Part shown: piece after piece, positions 51,856-61,749 of the stretch
How positions within the stretch are numbered: the stretch's first letter is position 1
Layout of the letters: every line of letters starts with the position of its first letter
Origin: Halopseudomonas xinjiangensis
Lineage (GTDB): Bacteria > Pseudomonadota > Gammaproteobacteria > Pseudomonadales > Pseudomonadaceae
DNA length: 64,000 nt
Assembly (NCBI GenBank): GCA_011050525.1
Contig: DRFO01000024.1
Span: 61,390 to 125,389, forward strand
Direction of reading: 5' to 3'
Program-made: the position numbers and the translations under genes
Notes under the pieces: generated by a model
Database searches by the model: none
What the model was told of the DNA's origin: nothing
The model's input: the letters and a program-made list of their open reading frames with translations, nothing else

Positions 51856-52936
51856 TTCACAGCTCCCGGTTCTGGTGGAGGAGCGCAACCAGATCGGGCA
51901 TCTCACTCTCAACCGCCGCGAAGGCTTAAACGCCCTGACGCTGGACATGATCAGGATGCTGCGCGATCAGCTTGACCGCTGGAGTAAGAACGACGACATA
52001 GTGGCCGTGGTGCTGCGCGGACGTGGCGAAAAGGCGTTCTGCGCCGGTGGTGACATCCGGGCGCTGTACGACAGCTTCAAGGCAGGCGACAGCATGCATA
52101 TCACTTTCTTCGAGGAAGAATATGCGCTGGATCAAGCCATCCACAACTACCCAAAACCAGTTCTCGCGTTGATGGATGGCTTTGTGCTTGGCGGCGGCAT
52201 GGGGCTGGTGCAGGGCGCGTCGCACCGGGTAATCACTGAGCGGGTGCGGATGGGCATGCCGGAAACCGGCATTGGCTATTTTCCGGATGTGGGCGGCAGC
52301 TACTTTCTGTCGCGGCTGCCCGGAGAGATCGGAGTGTACCTGGGCCTCACCGGCACACAAATACGCGCCGCAGATGCTCTCTACACCGGCCTGGCCGACC
52401 ACTGTCTGGCGAGTGACATGCTGGCGGAGCTGGATCGTGAACTGAACAGCATGACCTGGTCCGACAATGCAGGTGGGGATCTGGATGGCCTGTTGGCGAG
52501 AATGTGTTCCAGCAAGATGCCCGGCTCTGAAATCAAGGCCATACGCTCGGCTATAGATCGGCACTTCGGTCATGACGATCTGCTCGGCATACGCCGCTCG
52601 CTGGAAACCGAGCATTGCGTGTCCTACCAGGACTGGGCAGAAAAAACCGTATCACTGCTCAATAGCCGCTCCCCCTTGTCCATGAGCGTTACCCTGGAAC
52701 TGGTCCGCCGCGGTCGCGAGCTGAGCCTGGCGGATTGCTTTGCACTGGAGCTGCACCTCGACCGGCAGTGGTTCAGCAAGGGCGATATCATGGAAGGCGT
52801 GCGAGCCTTGCTCATCGACAAGGACAAGTCACCACGCTGGAATCCGGCAACGCTTGAAGAAGTCGCCCCGCGACAAGTAAATGAATTCTTCCACGGCTTC
52901 GCCACGGGTGCCGGCGGCATCCAGCGCCAAGCCTGA
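51848..52936 (+). CDS. 3-Hydroxyisobutyryl-CoA hydrolase
   Basis: A 362-residue crotonase-fold protein of the HIBYL-CoA hydrolase type, longer than normal enoyl-CoA hydratases. Motifs are FCAGGDIRALYDS, GFVLGGGMGLVQGASHRV and MPETGIGYFPDVGGSYFLSR, all typical of this hydrolase. It frees 3-hydroxyisobutyrate for MmsB. The start at 51848 overlaps mmsB; GCAAGGAT lies just before it. A 24-bp gap follows before the acyl-CoA dehydrogenase gene. Confidence 0.9.
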   Translation: MSDSQLPVLVEERNQIGHLTLNRREGLNALTLDMIRMLRDQLDRWSKNDDIVAVVLRGRGEKAFCAGGDIRALYDSFKAGDSMHITFFEEEYALDQAIHNYPKPVLALMDGFVLGGGMGLVQGASHRVITERVRMGMPETGIGYFPDVGGSYFLSRLPGEIGVYLGLTGTQIRAADALYTGLADHCLASDMLAELDRELNSMTWSDNAGGDLDGLLARMCSSKMPGSEIKAIRSAIDRHFGHDDLLGIRRSLETEHCVSYQDWAEKTVSLLNSRSPLSMSVTLELVRRGRELSLADCFALELHLDRQWFSKGDIMEGVRALLIDKDKSPRWNPATLEEVAPRQVNEFFHGFATGAGGIQRQA

Positions 52937-52960
52937 CAGCAGCGATCAGAGAGACAACCT

Positions 52961-54111
52961 ATGCACGACATTGAACTCAACGAAGACCAGCGCATGATCC
53001 GGGATATGGCCCGCCAGTTCGCCCAGACTGAACTCGCGCCACGCGCCGCCGAGTGGGACCAGGCCGGCTGGATCGATGACGCAGTGGTCCGCCAGATGGG
53101 CGAACTCGGCCTGCTGGGCATGGTCGTGCCGGAAGAATGGGGCGGCAGCTATCTGGATTATGTCGCTTACGCCCTGGCGGTAGAGGAAATTTCGGCAGGC
53201 TGCAGTGCAACAGGCGCGCTGATGAGCATTCACAATTCCGTAGGCTGCGGTCCGATACTCAAATTCGGCACCGAGGCGCAACAGCAAGAGTGGCTGCCGT
53301 CCCTGGCTGCCGGCCAGGCCATTGGCTGTTTTTGCCTGACCGAGCCACACGCCGGCTCCGAAGCGCATAACCTGCGAACCCGTGCAGTACTCGACAATGG
53401 CGAGTGGGTGATCAATGGGGCGAAGCAATTTGTCAGCAACGGCAAACGCGCCAGCCTTGCCATCGTGTTCGCCGTCACCGACCCGGAACTGGGTAAAAAA
53501 GGCCTGTCGGCTTTTCTGGTACCCACCGACAACCCGGGCTTCAAGGTGGAACGCATGGAGCACAAGATGGGCATCCGCGCCTCCGACACCTGCGCCATCA
53601 GTTTCGACAATTGCCGGATTCCCGAAGCCAACATGCTAGGGCCGCGCGGGAAGGGACTGGCGATTGCGCTGTCCAATCTCGAAGGGGGACGCATCGGCAT
53701 CGCGGCGCAGGCGTTAGGGATCGCCCGAGCAGCATTCGAAGCTGCCCTTGGCTACGCCCGTGACCGTACACAGTTCGGCGTCGCACTCACCGAGCACCAG
53801 AGCATTGCCAATATGCTGGCCGATATGCACACCAGACTGAACGCCACCCGTCTGCTGGTCCTCCACGCAGCGCGCCTGCGCACCGCCGGCCTACCATGCC
53901 TGTCAGAAGCTTCTCAAGCCAAGTTGTTTGCCAGTGAAATGGCCGAGAAAGTCTGCTCCCAGGCCATTCAGATCCATGCGGCTACGGCTATCTGGAGGAT
54001 TATCCAGTTGAGCGGTTATACCGCGATGCGCGTATCACGCAGATATATGAAGGCACTAGCGAGATTCAGCGGTTAGTAATAGCGCGGGAGCTGAGCCGCT
54101 ATCCGTTATAG
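52961..54111 (+). pseudogene. Isobutyryl-CoA-type acyl-CoA dehydrogenase with a 3' frameshift
   Basis: The first 339 or so codons are a good acyl-CoA dehydrogenase ([39 protein letters not shown]), and its place in the valine cluster suggests isobutyryl-CoA dehydrogenase. At about 53977 one G seems missing in the conserved C-A-T-G-G-C-G-G-C run. In the original frame the protein ends abnormally at 54076. Shifting frame restores [20 protein letters not shown] and then [21 protein letters not shown] up to a stop at 54111. The shift removes the Glu of YEGTSE, so the product as written should be inactive. It may be a real mutation or a sequencing error. Confidence 0.82.
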
Positions 54112-54167
54112 CGCAAGAGAGGCGAAGCTCACCAGTTGAGTGGTGGGCTACTATTTCGCGTTGGATC

Positions 54168-54206
<39 letters not shown>

Positions 54207-54218
54207 AGAGAATGCAGC

Positions 54219-55214
54219 CTACGCCGGCACGCTCATGCGTGTTTCGCCACGCAATTTGACCACATCCGCGCGCGGCGGTGCGCCAAACATGCGGCTGTAT
54301 TCACGGCTGAAGTGCGAGGGGCTCTCATAGCCGACCCTGTAGCTGGCCGTAGCGGCTTCCAGGCCCTCGCTGAGCATCAGCCGTCGCGCCTCGTGCAGGC
54401 GCAATTTTTTTTGAAACTGCAGCGGCGACATGCGCGTGACCTGCTTGAAACTGTGGTACAGCGTCGACTCGCTCATATTCACGTCTTCCGCCAGTTCACG
54501 CACTCGCAGCGGCTCAGCAAACCGATCCTTGAGCACCGAAATCACCCGCGAAATACGATTCGACTGACTGTCGGCGGACACGAACTCGCGCATGCGCGAA
54601 CCCATCTCACCGACCAGCGCGCGATAAATGATTTCACGCTGAATCAAGGGTGCCAGCACGCGCGCGTCGGTCGGAGAATCAAGTAATCCCACCAGCCGGG
54701 TCATCGCATTGAGTATGCCCAGATCGACCTGGGCAACGCAGAGGCCGCAGGCTGAATAGGGACAATCAACGGCCCCTCGATACGCGGCGGCGTCGCCTAA
54801 TTGCAACACCAGTTCGGCTACCTCGGCGGGGTCGATATTAATTTTCACTGCCAGAAACGGGTTTTCCGGAGAGGCATCCACCACGCGCCCGTTCACCGGC
54901 AGGTCGACGCTGGACACCATATAGCTGAGAGCGCCATAGACGATCTCCCGATCACCCAGCTGTACCACCTTGCGACCCTGGGCGATCACACACAGCGACG
55001 GCTCATAGACGGTGGACATACAGCTAGTAGGGGCATCGACCCGAAACAGGTCCAGCCCCGGAATGTCGGTTTCATAGACGCCTTCCTGGGTCATTCTGGC
55101 CGAAACCAGCTCGGCGAGCTCACGGCACATAGGTGCATCGGGCAGTGGCGCCGGGGTGAGAGCCGGGGTGAGAACGGTATCGAGTGCAGGAGCTGAATGG
55201 ACGACGGGATGCAT
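54219..55214 (-). CDS. AraC-family regulator (AraC_N type)
   Basis: A 331-residue transcription factor. An N-terminal AraC_N/cupin-like domain (EPSLCVIAQGRKVVQLGDRE) is followed by two helix-turn-helix motifs at the C-terminus (VRELAEDVNMSESTLYHSFKQ and YRVGYESPSHFSREYSRMFG). The ATG at 55214 is five bases after GGAGG; a TTG 12 bases upstream is less likely. It is divergent from the RND efflux operon, which it may control. Proteins of this group commonly respond to small organic compounds. Confidence 0.9.
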   Translation of the reverse strand: MHPVVHSAPALDTVLTPALTPAPLPDAPMCRELAELVSARMTQEGVYETDIPGLDLFRVDAPTSCMSTVYEPSLCVIAQGRKVVQLGDREIVYGALSYMVSSVDLPVNGRVVDASPENPFLAVKINIDPAEVAELVLQLGDAAAYRGAVDCPYSACGLCVAQVDLGILNAMTRLVGLLDSPTDARVLAPLIQREIIYRALVGEMGSRMREFVSADSQSNRISRVISVLKDRFAEPLRVRELAEDVNMSESTLYHSFKQVTRMSPLQFQKKLRLHEARRLMLSEGLEAATASYRVGYESPSHFSREYSRMFGAPPRADVVKLRGETRMSVPA

Positions 55215-55548
55215 GATTACCTCCAAAAGCGTGCAAGCAGTATATACAGGATTGGGTAAGGCATATGACGGTTATGTGACTATTGCAGGAATAGGCAACA
55301 AACCGGCAGGATCGCGCAAACAACCGCCAGTACGGCCCTTAAGAAGGGCAGATGTTCAGTCTTAATGGCATTTTTCGGACCTGATGATATTGCTGCTTGT
55401 TTCTGTATAAATAGAATCAGGCAATCATGCGGCAGTAATGCGCTACCTGTGATAACGGCACTGGCCGTATGGTTCAACACTACCAAGGCGCCCTGCGTCT
55501 TCCTGCGAACGATTCAGATCAGTAGCCCCGACGGGAAGTGAGAACCAC
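55215..55548. other. Divergent promoter region between araC and the RND operon
   Basis: No gene is apparent in these 334 bases. The middle is AT-rich, with a TATAAAT at 55406-55412 that could be a -10 element for the efflux operon. No convincing long palindrome for the AraC protein was seen. Confidence 0.3.
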
Positions 55549-56700
55549 ATGCAAACTATCACCTTTAAGGAAGCCAAAATGACATTGCTCGGCGCCTTGC
55601 TGTTGGCCGTCATGGCCGGCTGCGACGCCCGAGGACAGGAAAGCGCAACGCCACTACCACCCCCGGAGGTTGAGGTGGCCGTCGTAAAGCCCGAGTCAGT
55701 AACCCTGTGGGGAGCCTTCAGCGGCCGGGTCGAGGCGCCGCAAACAGTGGAGCTGCGTCCGCGAGTCAGCGGCTATATCGATCAGGTCGGCTTTGAAGAA
55801 GGCGAACTGGTCAGCGAGGGAGACGTGCTCTTCGTTATAGACCCACGCCCCTACGAAGCCCGTGAGCAGTTGGCGCAGGCCGAGCTGGCGCGCATGCGCA
55901 GCCAGTTGACTCTAGCGAGCAGCGAGGCGGCCCGGTCCGAACAGCTATGGGAGCGCCGGGCCATCTCCCGCGAGGAGTTCGAGCAGCGCAATGCGGCGAA
56001 GACCATGGCTCAGGCTGGAGTGAATGCCGCGGCCGCAGCGCTGGAAAGCGCGCAGCTGAATTTGGAGTACACCCGGGTCAAGGCGCCGGTCAGCGGGCGC
56101 ATAGGCCGCGCCCAGGTAACACGTGGAAATCTCGCCACGGCAGATACTACTTTGCTCTCGACGCTGGTGTCGGTCGACCCGCTTTACGTCTACTTCGAAA
56201 GCGACCAGCAGACCGTGCAGGATAATCCGCACGGCCAGAGCGTGCCGGTGCGTATCGGGCTAGCGGGTGGGGACGACTTTCCCTATCAGGGCCAGTTGGA
56301 CTTTATCGATAACCAGTACAACCCCCGGACCGGCACCCTGCAATATCGCGCCCAGGTTGCCAATCCGGACGGAGCGCTGCGTCCCGGTCAATTTGCCCGG
56401 GTAGAAATGCCGGTGGCGGCAGCCAGTGCCGCGCTGCTGGTTGATCAGAAAGCGGTGATGACCGACCAGGATCGCCGATACCTGTATGTGCTGGATGACG
56501 ACAACCGAGCCGAGCGGCGCATTGTCGAAACCGGCCGCCGAGTGAATGGTTTGCTGATCATCACCGAAGGTCTGGGCGCCGGTGAGCGGGTGGTAGTCAA
56601 CGGTCTGCAGAAGATCGCCTTCCCCGGTATCGAGGTGGCACCGGAGCTGGTCGATATGCGCCGCGCGCCATCACCTGTGGTCGTCGCGACAGCCCGTTGA
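55549..56700 (+). CDS. RND efflux periplasmic adaptor (membrane fusion) lipoprotein
   Basis: A 383-residue HlyD/AcrA-like adaptor. A hydrophobic start ends in VMAGC, a likely lipoprotein site at Cys25 (Cys15 if ATG 55579 is used; both ATGs have ribosome-site-like bases). The barrel-sandwich domain holds VELRPRVSGYIDQVGFEEGE, and a coiled coil spans about residues 105-165. The partner motif RAPVSGRIG appears here as KAPVSGRIGRAQVT. It links the inner-membrane pump to the outer-membrane channel encoded in the same operon. It resembles MexE-type adaptors. Confidence 0.92.
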   Translation: MQTITFKEAKMTLLGALLLAVMAGCDARGQESATPLPPPEVEVAVVKPESVTLWGAFSGRVEAPQTVELRPRVSGYIDQVGFEEGELVSEGDVLFVIDPRPYEAREQLAQAELARMRSQLTLASSEAARSEQLWERRAISREEFEQRNAAKTMAQAGVNAAAAALESAQLNLEYTRVKAPVSGRIGRAQVTRGNLATADTTLLSTLVSVDPLYVYFESDQQTVQDNPHGQSVPVRIGLAGGDDFPYQGQLDFIDNQYNPRTGTLQYRAQVANPDGALRPGQFARVEMPVAAASAALLVDQKAVMTDQDRRYLYVLDDDNRAERRIVETGRRVNGLLIITEGLGAGERVVVNGLQKIAFPGIEVAPELVDMRRAPSPVVVATAR

Positions 56701-56782
56701 GGCATTAGCGTTCCTCACAAACCTTTTTTGATTTCCAACTGATACGGGCGCGCCTCCGGACGCGTTCCGGGAGGCTGTTGCC

Positions 56783-59700
56783 GTGAATTTTTCGCGCTTC
56801 TTCGTAGACCGTCCGATTTTCGCTTCGGTGCTGTCGATCATCATTTTCGTGGTCGGGTTGATCAGCATTCCGTTGCTGCCGGTCAGCGAGTATCCCGAGG
56901 TGGTGCCGCCCAGCGTGCTGGTCAGCGCCAGCTACCCGGGCGCCAACCCCAAGACCATTTCCGAGACCGTGGCCACCCCGCTGGAAGAGGCCATCAATGG
57001 CGTCGAGGACATGATCTACATGAAGTCGGTCGCCGGCAGTGACGGCAGCCTGGCACTGACGGTCACCTTTGCCTTGGGCACCGATCCCGATCAGGCCCAG
57101 GTGCAGGTGCAAAATCGAGTAGCCCAGGCGCTCCCGCGTCTACCCGAGGATGTACGCCAACTCGGCGTGACCACACAGAAGCAGTCGCCGAACTTGATGA
57201 TGGCGGTGCATCTGATCTCGCCGGACAACAGTCTGGACTCCACCTATATACGCAACTACGCGGTGCTGCATATTCGCGACGAACTGGCGCGTATTCCCGG
57301 CGTAGGTCAGGCAGGTCTGTTTGGTTCGGGCGATTACGCCATGCGGCTGTGGATCGATCCGCAGCGCGCGGCTTCGCTGGGGGTGACCGCCGGCGATATC
57401 AGCGCTGCGGTGCGCGAGCAGAACATTCAGGTCTCGGCCGGTCAGATTGGCGCGCCACCGATGCCGGATGGGTCCGATATGCTGATTTCGATCAACGCCC
57501 AGGGTCGCCTGGAAACGGTCGAAGAGTTTGGCAACATCGTATTGAAGACCGGTGCACAAGGCGAAGTCACGTTATTGAAGGACGTAGCACGCATCGAACT
57601 GGCGGCCTCGCAGGACGCGCTACGGGCGCTGCTCAATAATCGTCAGGCGGTCGCGCTGCCAATTTTTCAGGCGCCGGGCTCCAATTCGCTGGACGTGTCG
57701 GCAGCGGTGCGCGAGAAGATGGCCGAGCTGGAAGCGGATTTCCCTGAAGGGCTCGGCTGGGAAGTCGCCTACGACCCGACGGTATTCGTCAGCACCTCGA
57801 TCAAGGCGGTGATCATTACCCTGCTCGAAGCGGTCGCGCTGGTGGTGCTGGTGGTCATCCTGTTCTTGCAGACCTGGCGCGCTTCGCTGATTCCGCTACT
57901 GGCGGTACCGGTGTCGATTGTTGGTACGTTTGCGGTGCTGCTGATGATGGGTTTTTCCATCAATACGCTGACGCTGTTCGCCATGGTACTGGCCATCGGA
58001 ATCGTGGTGGATGATGCCATCGTGGTAGTGGAAAACGTCGAACGCAATATCGAGGCCGGCCTGGCACCACTGGCCGCCGCGCATCAGGCGATGCGTGAAG
58101 TGAGCGGTCCGATCGTCGCGATCAGCCTGGTGCTTTGCGCGGTATTTGTGCCCATGGCGTTTCTGGACGGCATCACCGGTCAGTTCTACCGCCAGTTCGC
58201 AATGACCATCGCGATTGCCACGGTGATCTCCGCGATCAACTCACTGACCCTGTCGCCCGCGCTGGCTGCAGCGTTGCTCAAGCCGCACGGTGCGCCGCCG
58301 GATTTGCCGGCGCGCATCATCAACTCCCTGTTTGGCTGGATATTCCGCCCGTTCAACCGGTTCTTCCTGCGTAACGCACAGCGCTACGAGTCACTGGTCG
58401 GCCGCAGTTTGAGCCGCCGGGGACTGGTGTTCGGGCTGTATGTGTTGCTGCTGGGCGGCACCGCGTTGATGTTCGGTCAGGTACCCGGCGGCTTTATTCC
58501 GACCCAGGACAAGACCTACCTGATCGGCAGTATCCGGTTGCCTGAAGGGGCGTCGCTGGACCGCACCGAAGCGGTCGCCCAACGAGTCAGTGAGCTCGCG
58601 CTGAGCACCGAAGGCGTTTCGGACGCAGCGGCCTTCGTCGGGTTCAATGCCTTGCAGGGGACCAACACGCCCAATGTGGGCACGGTGTTTATCCTGTTCG
58701 ATGATTTCGAAGTGCGCGACCGCACTGCCCAGGCCATCTCGGATGACATCAACGCGCAGTTGGGGGGAATCAACGAAGGCTTCGCGATTACTTTTATGCC
58801 GCCACCGGTATTTGGTCTGGGCGCGGGCTCAGGGTATTCGCTGTATATTCAGGATCGGCGCGGCGCTGGCTACGGTGAGCTGCAAACCGCCACTAACGAC
58901 CTGGCCCTGGCCTTGAGCGAAACGCCGGGCATGTTCTACCCATTCAGCTCCTATCAGGCCAACGTGCCACAGTTGGATGCCGACGTGGATCGCATGCAAG
59001 CCAAGGCGCAGGGCGTGCGGTTGAATGATCTGTTCGGCAGCCTCCAGTTGTATTTCGGCTCGCAATATATCAACGACTTCAATTTGTTCGGCCGGACCTA
59101 CCGGGTCATGGCCCAGGCCGATGCGCAGTTCCGCGACGAACCCAGTGACATCGACCACCTTTACACGCGCAACGCCAATAACGAGATGGTGCCGCTCAAT
59201 ACCATGGTCACCTTGCGCGAAAGCTTCGGGCCGGACCCAGTGATCCGCTACAACGGCTACCCGGCAGCGGACCTGATCGGCCAGTCCGACCCGTCCCTGC
59301 TCTCCTCTGCGCAAACGCTGGCGACTGTGATGGAGGTGGCCGATAGGGTATTGCCAGCGGGGATGACATTGGAATGGACCGATCTGAGCTTCCAGCAGGT
59401 GACCCAGGGCAATGCGGCCATGGTGGTATTCCCGCTGGCATTGCTGCTGGTGTTTCTGGTGCTAGCCGCGCTGTATGAAAGCTGGGTAATGCCGCTGGCG
59501 GTGATCCTGATCGTACCGATGTGTCTGCTCGCCGCGCTGTTTGGCGTCTGGCTGGCCGGTGGCGACAACAACATTTTCGTACAGGTCGGACTGGTGGTGT
59601 TGATGGGACTGGCCTGCAAGAACGCGATCCTGATCGTCGAATTTGCCCGCGAACTGGAAATCCAGGGGCGTGACACCGTAAGTGCTGCACTGGAAGCCAG

Positions 59701-59935
59701 CCGTCTGCGTTTGCGCCCAATCATCATGACGTCGGTAGCCTTTATTGCTGGTGTGGTCCCGCTGGTCGTCGCCTCCGGCGCCGGCGCAGAGGTACGTAAC
59801 GCGATGGGCATCACGGTGTTCACCGGCATGATTGGCGTGACGCTGTTCGGGCTGCTGCTGACACCGGTGTTTTACGTGGCCCTGAGGACCTTGGCCAAAC
59901 GCGGCGAGCAAAAAACGGGAGAGTCCCATGAATAA
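56783..59935 (+). CDS. RND efflux pump, inner-membrane transporter (HAE1 family)
   Basis: A 1050-residue drug/proton antiporter of the AcrB/MexF kind. Asp410 and Asp411 (GIVVDDAIVVVENV) and Lys946 (GLACKNAILIVEF) form the proton relay. Large periplasmic loops follow helices 1 and 7, and GGFIPTQDKTYLIGSIRLP is typical of helix 7's exit. The GTG at 56783 follows GGGAGG by nine bases. The end overlaps the outer-membrane gene by eight bases. The substrate range cannot be read from sequence; a MexEF-OprN-like set would include chloramphenicol- and quinolone-type drugs. Confidence 0.95.
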   Translation: MNFSRFFVDRPIFASVLSIIIFVVGLISIPLLPVSEYPEVVPPSVLVSASYPGANPKTISETVATPLEEAINGVEDMIYMKSVAGSDGSLALTVTFALGTDPDQAQVQVQNRVAQALPRLPEDVRQLGVTTQKQSPNLMMAVHLISPDNSLDSTYIRNYAVLHIRDELARIPGVGQAGLFGSGDYAMRLWIDPQRAASLGVTAGDISAAVREQNIQVSAGQIGAPPMPDGSDMLISINAQGRLETVEEFGNIVLKTGAQGEVTLLKDVARIELAASQDALRALLNNRQAVALPIFQAPGSNSLDVSAAVREKMAELEADFPEGLGWEVAYDPTVFVSTSIKAVIITLLEAVALVVLVVILFLQTWRASLIPLLAVPVSIVGTFAVLLMMGFSINTLTLFAMVLAIGIVVDDAIVVVENVERNIEAGLAPLAAAHQAMREVSGPIVAISLVLCAVFVPMAFLDGITGQFYRQFAMTIAIATVISAINSLTLSPALAAALLKPHGAPPDLPARIINSLFGWIFRPFNRFFLRNAQRYESLVGRSLSRRGLVFGLYVLLLGGTALMFGQVPGGFIPTQDKTYLIGSIRLPEGASLDRTEAVAQRVSELALSTEGVSDAAAFVGFNALQGTNTPNVGTVFILFDDFEVRDRTAQAISDDINAQLGGINEGFAITFMPPPVFGLGAGSGYSLYIQDRRGAGYGELQTATNDLALALSETPGMFYPFSSYQANVPQLDADVDRMQAKAQGVRLNDLFGSLQLYFGSQYINDFNLFGRTYRVMAQADAQFRDEPSDIDHLYTRNANNEMVPLNTMVTLRESFGPDPVIRYNGYPAADLIGQSDPSLLSSAQTLATVMEVADRVLPAGMTLEWTDLSFQQVTQGNAAMVVFPLALLLVFLVLAALYESWVMPLAVILIVPMCLLAALFGVWLAGGDNNIFVQVGLVVLMGLACKNAILIVEFARELEIQGRDTVSAALEASRLRLRPIIMTSVAFIAGVVPLVVASGAGAEVRNAMGITVFTGMIGVTLFGLLLTPVFYVALRTLAKRGEQKTGESHE

Positions 59936-61337
59936 GGTTGCAAGCATGGTATCCATGGCAGTACTGCTAAGTGCCTGCGCGGTGGGGCCGGACTATCAGG
60001 CGCCGGCTCCGGTGCCAATGGCGCACTTTACCCACGACCAGACCACCGCGCTGACTGCGGATCAACCTGGCCTGAATAATGAGCAGCTGTTCTGGCAGGG
60101 TTTTGACGATCCGTTGCTAGCTCAACTGATCGAGCAGACCCTGGTGGACAATCAGAGCTTGCAGGCAGCATTGGCGCGCTACCAGGAGGCTGCAGCATTA
60201 TTGCGTGGTACCCGCCGCGATCAACTACCGAGTGTCACAGCAGGCGCTGGTGGGTCGGGCCAACGTCTGGCGGAGGTGGAACGAAATCAGCCTGATCAGG
60301 AGCGGTTGGAGTTGTATCAGGCAGGAGTGGCGCTAAGTTGGGAACTGGACCTGTTCGGAAGGCTGCGGCGTGCCACAGAAGCCAGCGAAGCCGAACTACA
60401 GGCTGCCGGCGCGGATCGGCAGACCTTGCAGGTGGCCCTGGCAGGTCAATTGGCCAGCAGCTACTTCCAGCTGCGCGGCCTGCAACAACAACTGCGCGTG
60501 GCCGAAGAGAACGTCAGTCTGCAACAGGCTTCGCTGGATATTGTCGGTGCTCGCCTGGAGGCGGGTCGCGGCACCCTGTTTGACCAGGTACGGGCACGCG
60601 CCCAGCTGGATTCCACCCGGGCGGTCATCCCGCAACTGGAAGCAGCTATTGGAGCTGGCATCCACCGCATTGGCGTACTGACCGGCCAGACGCCTACGGC
60701 GCTGACGACCTTGCTCGCGGTGCATGGTGATCTGCCCAGCTGCAGCCCATCGATTGCCGCCGGCAGCCCTGGCGACGTGTTACGCCGGCGGCCGGATATT
60801 CAAGCAGCCGAACGGCGTCTGGCGGCAGCCAGCGCACGCCTCGGCGTTGCCAGTGCCGACCTGTTCCCACGCTTTACTCTGGACGGATTGCTGGGCTCAT
60901 TGGCCGGGAATGGCACGGATCTGTTTACCGGTGGTGCGCGCACCGGACGCGTAGCCTTGGGTGTCGACTGGACGTTTCTTGATCGAGCACACGTCCAGGC
61001 GCGCATCGATGCTGCCGACGCCCAATCGGCCAGGTTGCTGGCTGACTACCGGCAGGCTGTACTGCTTGCGCTGGAAGAGACCGAAACCTGGCTGTTGCGC
61101 TATCAGCACTCCCAAGACCGAGTGGCATTGCTGCAAAGCGCAACGGACGCCGCTACCCAGGCCGTAGAGCAAGCGCGTGATCGATATGAACAGGGTTTTA
61201 TCGGCTACTTCGAGCTGCTCGCTGCGGAGCAGGAATTGGCGGGTATGCGTGACAGCCTAGTGCAGAGCCAGACCGAGAAGGTGCTGGCGATGGTCAATGT
61301 TTATCGGTCGCTGGCCGGAGCGCCTGATGCCGGCTAA
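59928..61337 (+). CDS. NodT-family outer membrane efflux lipoprotein
   Basis: A 469-residue TolC-like outer-membrane channel. The lipoprotein site is Cys17 in LLSAC, followed by AVGPDYQAPAPV, the classic NodT/OprM start. The two OEP repeats are present, with SWELDLFGRLRRATEASEAE in the first and LRRRPDIQAAERRLAAASARLG in the second. The start overlaps the pump gene, so all three efflux parts are co-expressed. A complete adaptor-pump-channel set is therefore encoded here. Confidence 0.94.
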   Translation: MNKVASMVSMAVLLSACAVGPDYQAPAPVPMAHFTHDQTTALTADQPGLNNEQLFWQGFDDPLLAQLIEQTLVDNQSLQAALARYQEAAALLRGTRRDQLPSVTAGAGGSGQRLAEVERNQPDQERLELYQAGVALSWELDLFGRLRRATEASEAELQAAGADRQTLQVALAGQLASSYFQLRGLQQQLRVAEENVSLQQASLDIVGARLEAGRGTLFDQVRARAQLDSTRAVIPQLEAAIGAGIHRIGVLTGQTPTALTTLLAVHGDLPSCSPSIAAGSPGDVLRRRPDIQAAERRLAAASARLGVASADLFPRFTLDGLLGSLAGNGTDLFTGGARTGRVALGVDWTFLDRAHVQARIDAADAQSARLLADYRQAVLLALEETETWLLRYQHSQDRVALLQSATDAATQAVEQARDRYEQGFIGYFELLAAEQELAGMRDSLVQSQTEKVLAMVNVYRSLAGAPDAG

Positions 61338-61452
61338 GTGACAGAACAGCCGGGGCCCAGATTCGTTTTTGCTTCTTTGGGTGACGCCCCGCCTGTCACG
61401 CTCGGCGTTTAAGGAGAGAAGTGGTACCCAGGGGGTACTCAAAAGCCAGAAA

Positions 61453-61481
61453 CAAAAAAGGCCCGCTTTTGAAGCGAGCCT
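61453..61481 (-). terminator. Rho-independent terminator of the tRNA-Thr transcript
   Basis: On the minus strand AGGCTCGCTT-CAA-AAGCGGGCCT forms a stem with one mismatch, followed by TTTTTT. It lies 17 bases after the tRNA 3' end, where the tRNA terminator is expected. It would have served the original intact tRNA gene. Confidence 0.75.
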
Positions 61482-61497
61482 AATTCGTTGTTTTACC

Positions 61498-61546
61498 TGG
61501 TGCCGGCACCAAGAGTCGAACTCGGGACCTACTGATTACAAGTCAG
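61498..61546 (-). tRNA. 3' fragment of tRNA-Thr(TGT), attachment-site copy
   Basis: From 61546 down to 61498 the minus strand reads the 3' two-thirds of a threonine tRNA. It has anticodon arm CTGACTTGTAATCAG with anticodon TGT, a T-arm with GTTCGA, the acceptor end GTGCCGGC and the encoded CCA-type end. The 5' part (D-arm and 5' acceptor strand) is missing: after 61546 the sequence no longer fits a tRNA. This is what remains when an element integrates into a tRNA gene and rebuilds it at its far end. The phage-like integrase 200 bp away supports this. Confidence 0.85.
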
Positions 61547-61686
61547 TGTTATAACTACGGAATCAGAGGCTCTTAGAGACTACAATCCAAGCCAGACATA
61601 ACCCATCCATATGTTTCTAAAAGATTTATATGCCATATCGCCCAAAACAGGCAATGTATAACCACGAAAGAAAAATGGTCAAACTC

Positions 61687-61736
61687 CTACCCCAACCCTA
61701 CCCGAAACGCTAAACTCCTACCCGAAACCTACCCCA
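61687..61736 (+). repeat. Four CCTACCC repeats upstream of the integrase
   Basis: CCTACCC(C/G) occurs at 61687, 61698, 61718 and 61729, so the spacings are 11, 20 and 11 bases, about one, two and one helical turns. The two middle copies share the longer CCTACCCGAAAC. They lie between the attachment site and the integrase start (61750) and look like arm-type integrase sites or a repressor array. Confidence 0.7.
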
Positions 61737-61749
61737 AAAAGGATCGGCC

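Noticed and set aside
61498..61580. Intact tRNA-Thr gene
   Set aside because: The D-arm and 5' acceptor strand are missing, so only a 3' fragment is present.
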